Source: Xanthomonas citri pv. mangiferaeindicae
GTDB lineage: Bacteria; Pseudomonadota; Gammaproteobacteria; Xanthomonadales; Xanthomonadaceae
Reading direction: 5' to 3'
Length of the DNA stretch: 64,000 nt
Assembly (NCBI GenBank): GCA_002240395.1
Contig: CP016836.1
Span: 967,001 to 1,031,000, forward strand
Part shown: one piece after another, positions 62,335 through 64,000 of the stretch
How positions within the stretch are numbered: position 1 is the stretch's first letter
Layout: every line of letters starts with the position of its first letter
Position numbers and translations under genes: made by a program
The notes under the pieces: model-generated
What the model saw: the letters and a program-made list of their open reading frames with translations, nothing else
The model's database searches: none
Told to the model about the DNA's origin: nothing

Positions 62335-64000
62335 TTCCCGCCTCCCTCAATCCCATCCAGAAATGCACGCGGACGAATTGAGCTTGGCGTCTCTATCTCC
62401 ACGCTACCAAGAACGCTTCGAACAAAACTGACGCAATTATTACCTGTGAAAGTGTAGCTCCCAGGATTTGCCGCCACTCCATCAATCACGGATTGCATGG
62501 TTTTGTCCTGCTCTGGCGACGTTTTAATAGTTTTACATTCCTCCGCGCTACCTGAGTCCGGCTTTACCACACCGGGCGTCCCAGTAATAGCCCGCCCACT
62601 AGCCGCCTTCGGATAGTAGCCCACAGTTGAAGTTGGGTTACTCCCTACACCAATTCCAATATGGCCCCAGATGTTGGGGCCACTTCCAGAATAAGTACAA
62701 ACTAGTGCGTCAAGTCCGAGAGGATCCACTAGACGGACGGGGTTGTTACGAACATAGGAGTAGGTATTCAAGCCGCCCGCCAGACCAATCGGGTCACTCT
62801 GCAAGTACGTCCCAGTACGGCCGTCATAGTCGCGGAAGCCGTTGTACCAGAAGCCGGTCTCAGCATCGTAGTACTGCCCGGGGAATCCCAGGTTGTAGTC
62901 GCCCAACGAGTTGCCCAGTACAGCACGATCATAGGCGTGATTGGCGGCAATCCAGCGCGCTGTCTGGTTGCCATCGCTCACGACTTCTGGCCGCCCCAAC
63001 CGGTCAGCGTGGGTGAAATAGAGCCGCCCGCCTCGCACCAAACCGATCGGTTCGCTTCCCATCCAGATGTAGTCAGTCCATTGCCCGTTGGTCAGCTCCG
63101 ACATCAGGGTGTTCTGGCCGCCATGAACGAAACGACTGCTACCCAAGGGGCCGCTTTTGCTGGTCCGCTGTCCTAGTGCGTTCACCGTGTACGTGGTGGT
63201 GCCCGCAGGGAATGTTGTGGTGACATAATTTGGATTGGCGTAGGTGCTCGGGGTACTTCGCGTCACCGCTGACAATCGGTTGAAGCTGTCATAACGGTAT
63301 GTCGCGGCCGCCCCGCCTAGGGACTGAGACGTGCGGTTTCCTCGGCCGTCATACGTGAACTGCAGATCCGACGACAGCAGGCGATTGCTACCTGCGTCGA
63401 CCAGGTAGGTCTCATTCGACATCGGCCACTGATGGCGAGTCCGGTTGCCGTTGGCATCGAACGCGAAGCTCTGATTGCCCACCGGGGCACTGATGCTGGT
63501 CAACCGCGACAGTGCGTCATAGCCAAATTCCTGGTTGAACTGGGGGCGCGACCAATTACCCACAGTCACGAGCTCATCAATGGCGTTGTAGCCGTAGTCG
63601 TGACCCAGCATGGCATGATCATGCGTCTGAACAAGCCGCCCATCCAGATCGTAGACACGCTCCTTGGGCAAACCATTACCGTAGACCAGCCGTGTCATTG
63701 CCCCTGTCGGCGAGTACTTGAACTGATCGGCCACAGTGCGGGTGACGCCATTGATCGTGGCTTGGATCACTGCCAGCTTGCCGAGGTGATAGCCGTAACC
63801 GATCGATGTACCGCCTGGGTAGCTGACGCCGCCAAGGCGACCGAACGCATCGTAGGCGTAGTGTGTCCAATCATCCGAATTGGGCGTCACATCTCGTGTA
63901 ACGGTGATCGCGCCCTCGGCCGTGTAACCGAAGTGACGGGTGCTCGTCGGGGAGTCGGCATTGCACAGACGACCTTTTCCGTTGTCGCACCAGTCGTATC
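62331..64000 (-). CDS. RHS repeat toxin, N-terminus cut by window edge
   Basis: The open frame enters at 64000 and ends at 62331 (about 556 residues visible). YD repeats (HYAYDAFGRLGGVSYPGG, YGYNAIDELVTVGNW) run to the RHS core (FPGQYYDAETGFWYNGFRDY, YLQSDPIGLAGGLNTYSYVR, NNPVRLVDPLGL). After the core, a variable tip of about 125 residues has WGHIGIGVGSNPTSTVGYYP and FTGNNCVSFVRSVLGSVEI: a His followed later by a Cys, as in permuted papain-fold (NlpC/P60- or LRAT-like) enzymes. This suggests a hydrolase toxin. The tip is more AT-rich than the repeat body, a sign of tip exchange. Confidence 0.88.
   Translation of the reverse strand, partial: YDWCDNGKGRLCNADSPTSTRHFGYTAEGAITVTRDVTPNSDDWTHYAYDAFGRLGGVSYPGGTSIGYGYHLGKLAVIQATINGVTRTVADQFKYSPTGAMTRLVYGNGLPKERVYDLDGRLVQTHDHAMLGHDYGYNAIDELVTVGNWSRPQFNQEFGYDALSRLTSISAPVGNQSFAFDANGNRTRHQWPMSNETYLVDAGSNRLLSSDLQFTYDGRGNRTSQSLGGAAATYRYDSFNRLSAVTRSTPSTYANPNYVTTTFPAGTTTYTVNALGQRTSKSGPLGSSRFVHGGQNTLMSELTNGQWTDYIWMGSEPIGLVRGGRLYFTHADRLGRPEVVSDGNQTARWIAANHAYDRAVLGNSLGDYNLGFPGQYYDAETGFWYNGFRDYDGRTGTYLQSDPIGLAGGLNTYSYVRNNPVRLVDPLGLDALVCTYSGSGPNIWGHIGIGVGSNPTSTVGYYPKAASGRAITGTPGVVKPDSGSAEECKTIKTSPEQDKTMQSVIDGVAANPGSYTFTGNNCVSFVRSVLGSVEIETPSSIRPRAFLDGIEGGGN

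Overview
The window is very GC-rich chromosomal DNA with dense, short-spaced genes. The gene content (YajQ, DUF1415, DUF3016, DUF3297, fabA-fabB, the RDD/SpoIIM/DUF4129/DUF4350/MoxR/DUF58 cluster, rsmG-parA-parB) and the GGGGTCAGAGT-type palindromic repeats point to a gammaproteobacterium of the Xanthomonadaceae/Lysobacteraceae (Lysobacter or Luteimonas-like). The genus is inferred from gene content only.

Layout. 1-8.8 kb: a partial GNAT gene, pyruvate dehydrogenase E2 (aceF, two reading frames as given), OmpW, membrane proteins, a zinc alcohol dehydrogenase, YajQ. 8.8-16.9 kb: tyrA, a zinc exporter with its ArsR regulator, a DJ-1 protein, fabA-fabB, rsmC-rsuA. 17-23.4 kb: an FtsX-type ABC exporter divergent from a TesA-type esterase, then an M23 peptidase and two L,D-transpeptidases. 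23.4-27.1 kb: the most unusual region. It has a leader with four mutually exclusive hairpins, a sigma54-like element, two tandem tRNA-like sequences, then a slipin/SPFH gene and the RNA ligase gene rtcB. 27.1-32.8 kb: DUF3016, a porin and a BCCT choline transporter, small conserved proteins. 32.9-39.7 kb: the MoxR/DUF58 cluster. 39.8-50.8 kb: gamma carbonic anhydrase-like protein, LTA-synthase-like sulfatase, a two-component system, xth, an AMP ligase and a phosphopantetheinyl transferase, rsmG-parA-parB. 50.9-57.1 kb: a CzcCBA-type heavy-metal RND efflux operon. 57.2-64 kb: a CmlA/FloR-like exporter behind a possible 9-codon leader, a 1059-residue HrpK-like protein, and an RHS toxin (5' end off the window) with an overlapping candidate immunity gene in locally AT-rich DNA.

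How parts work together. The RNA-repair cassette (tRNA-like RNAs, slipin, RtcB) is preceded by elements that could sense ribosome stalling or an RtcR-type activator; this is inference. Two metal-export systems are present: a CDF transporter with ArsR, and CzcCBA.

Data caution. Four genes (aceF, the DUF1415 gene, the DUF4350 gene, the RDD gene) are interrupted exactly at short C or G runs, each explained by missing bases in the run. This looks like homopolymer under-calling rather than four independent gene losses, although real mutation cannot be excluded.
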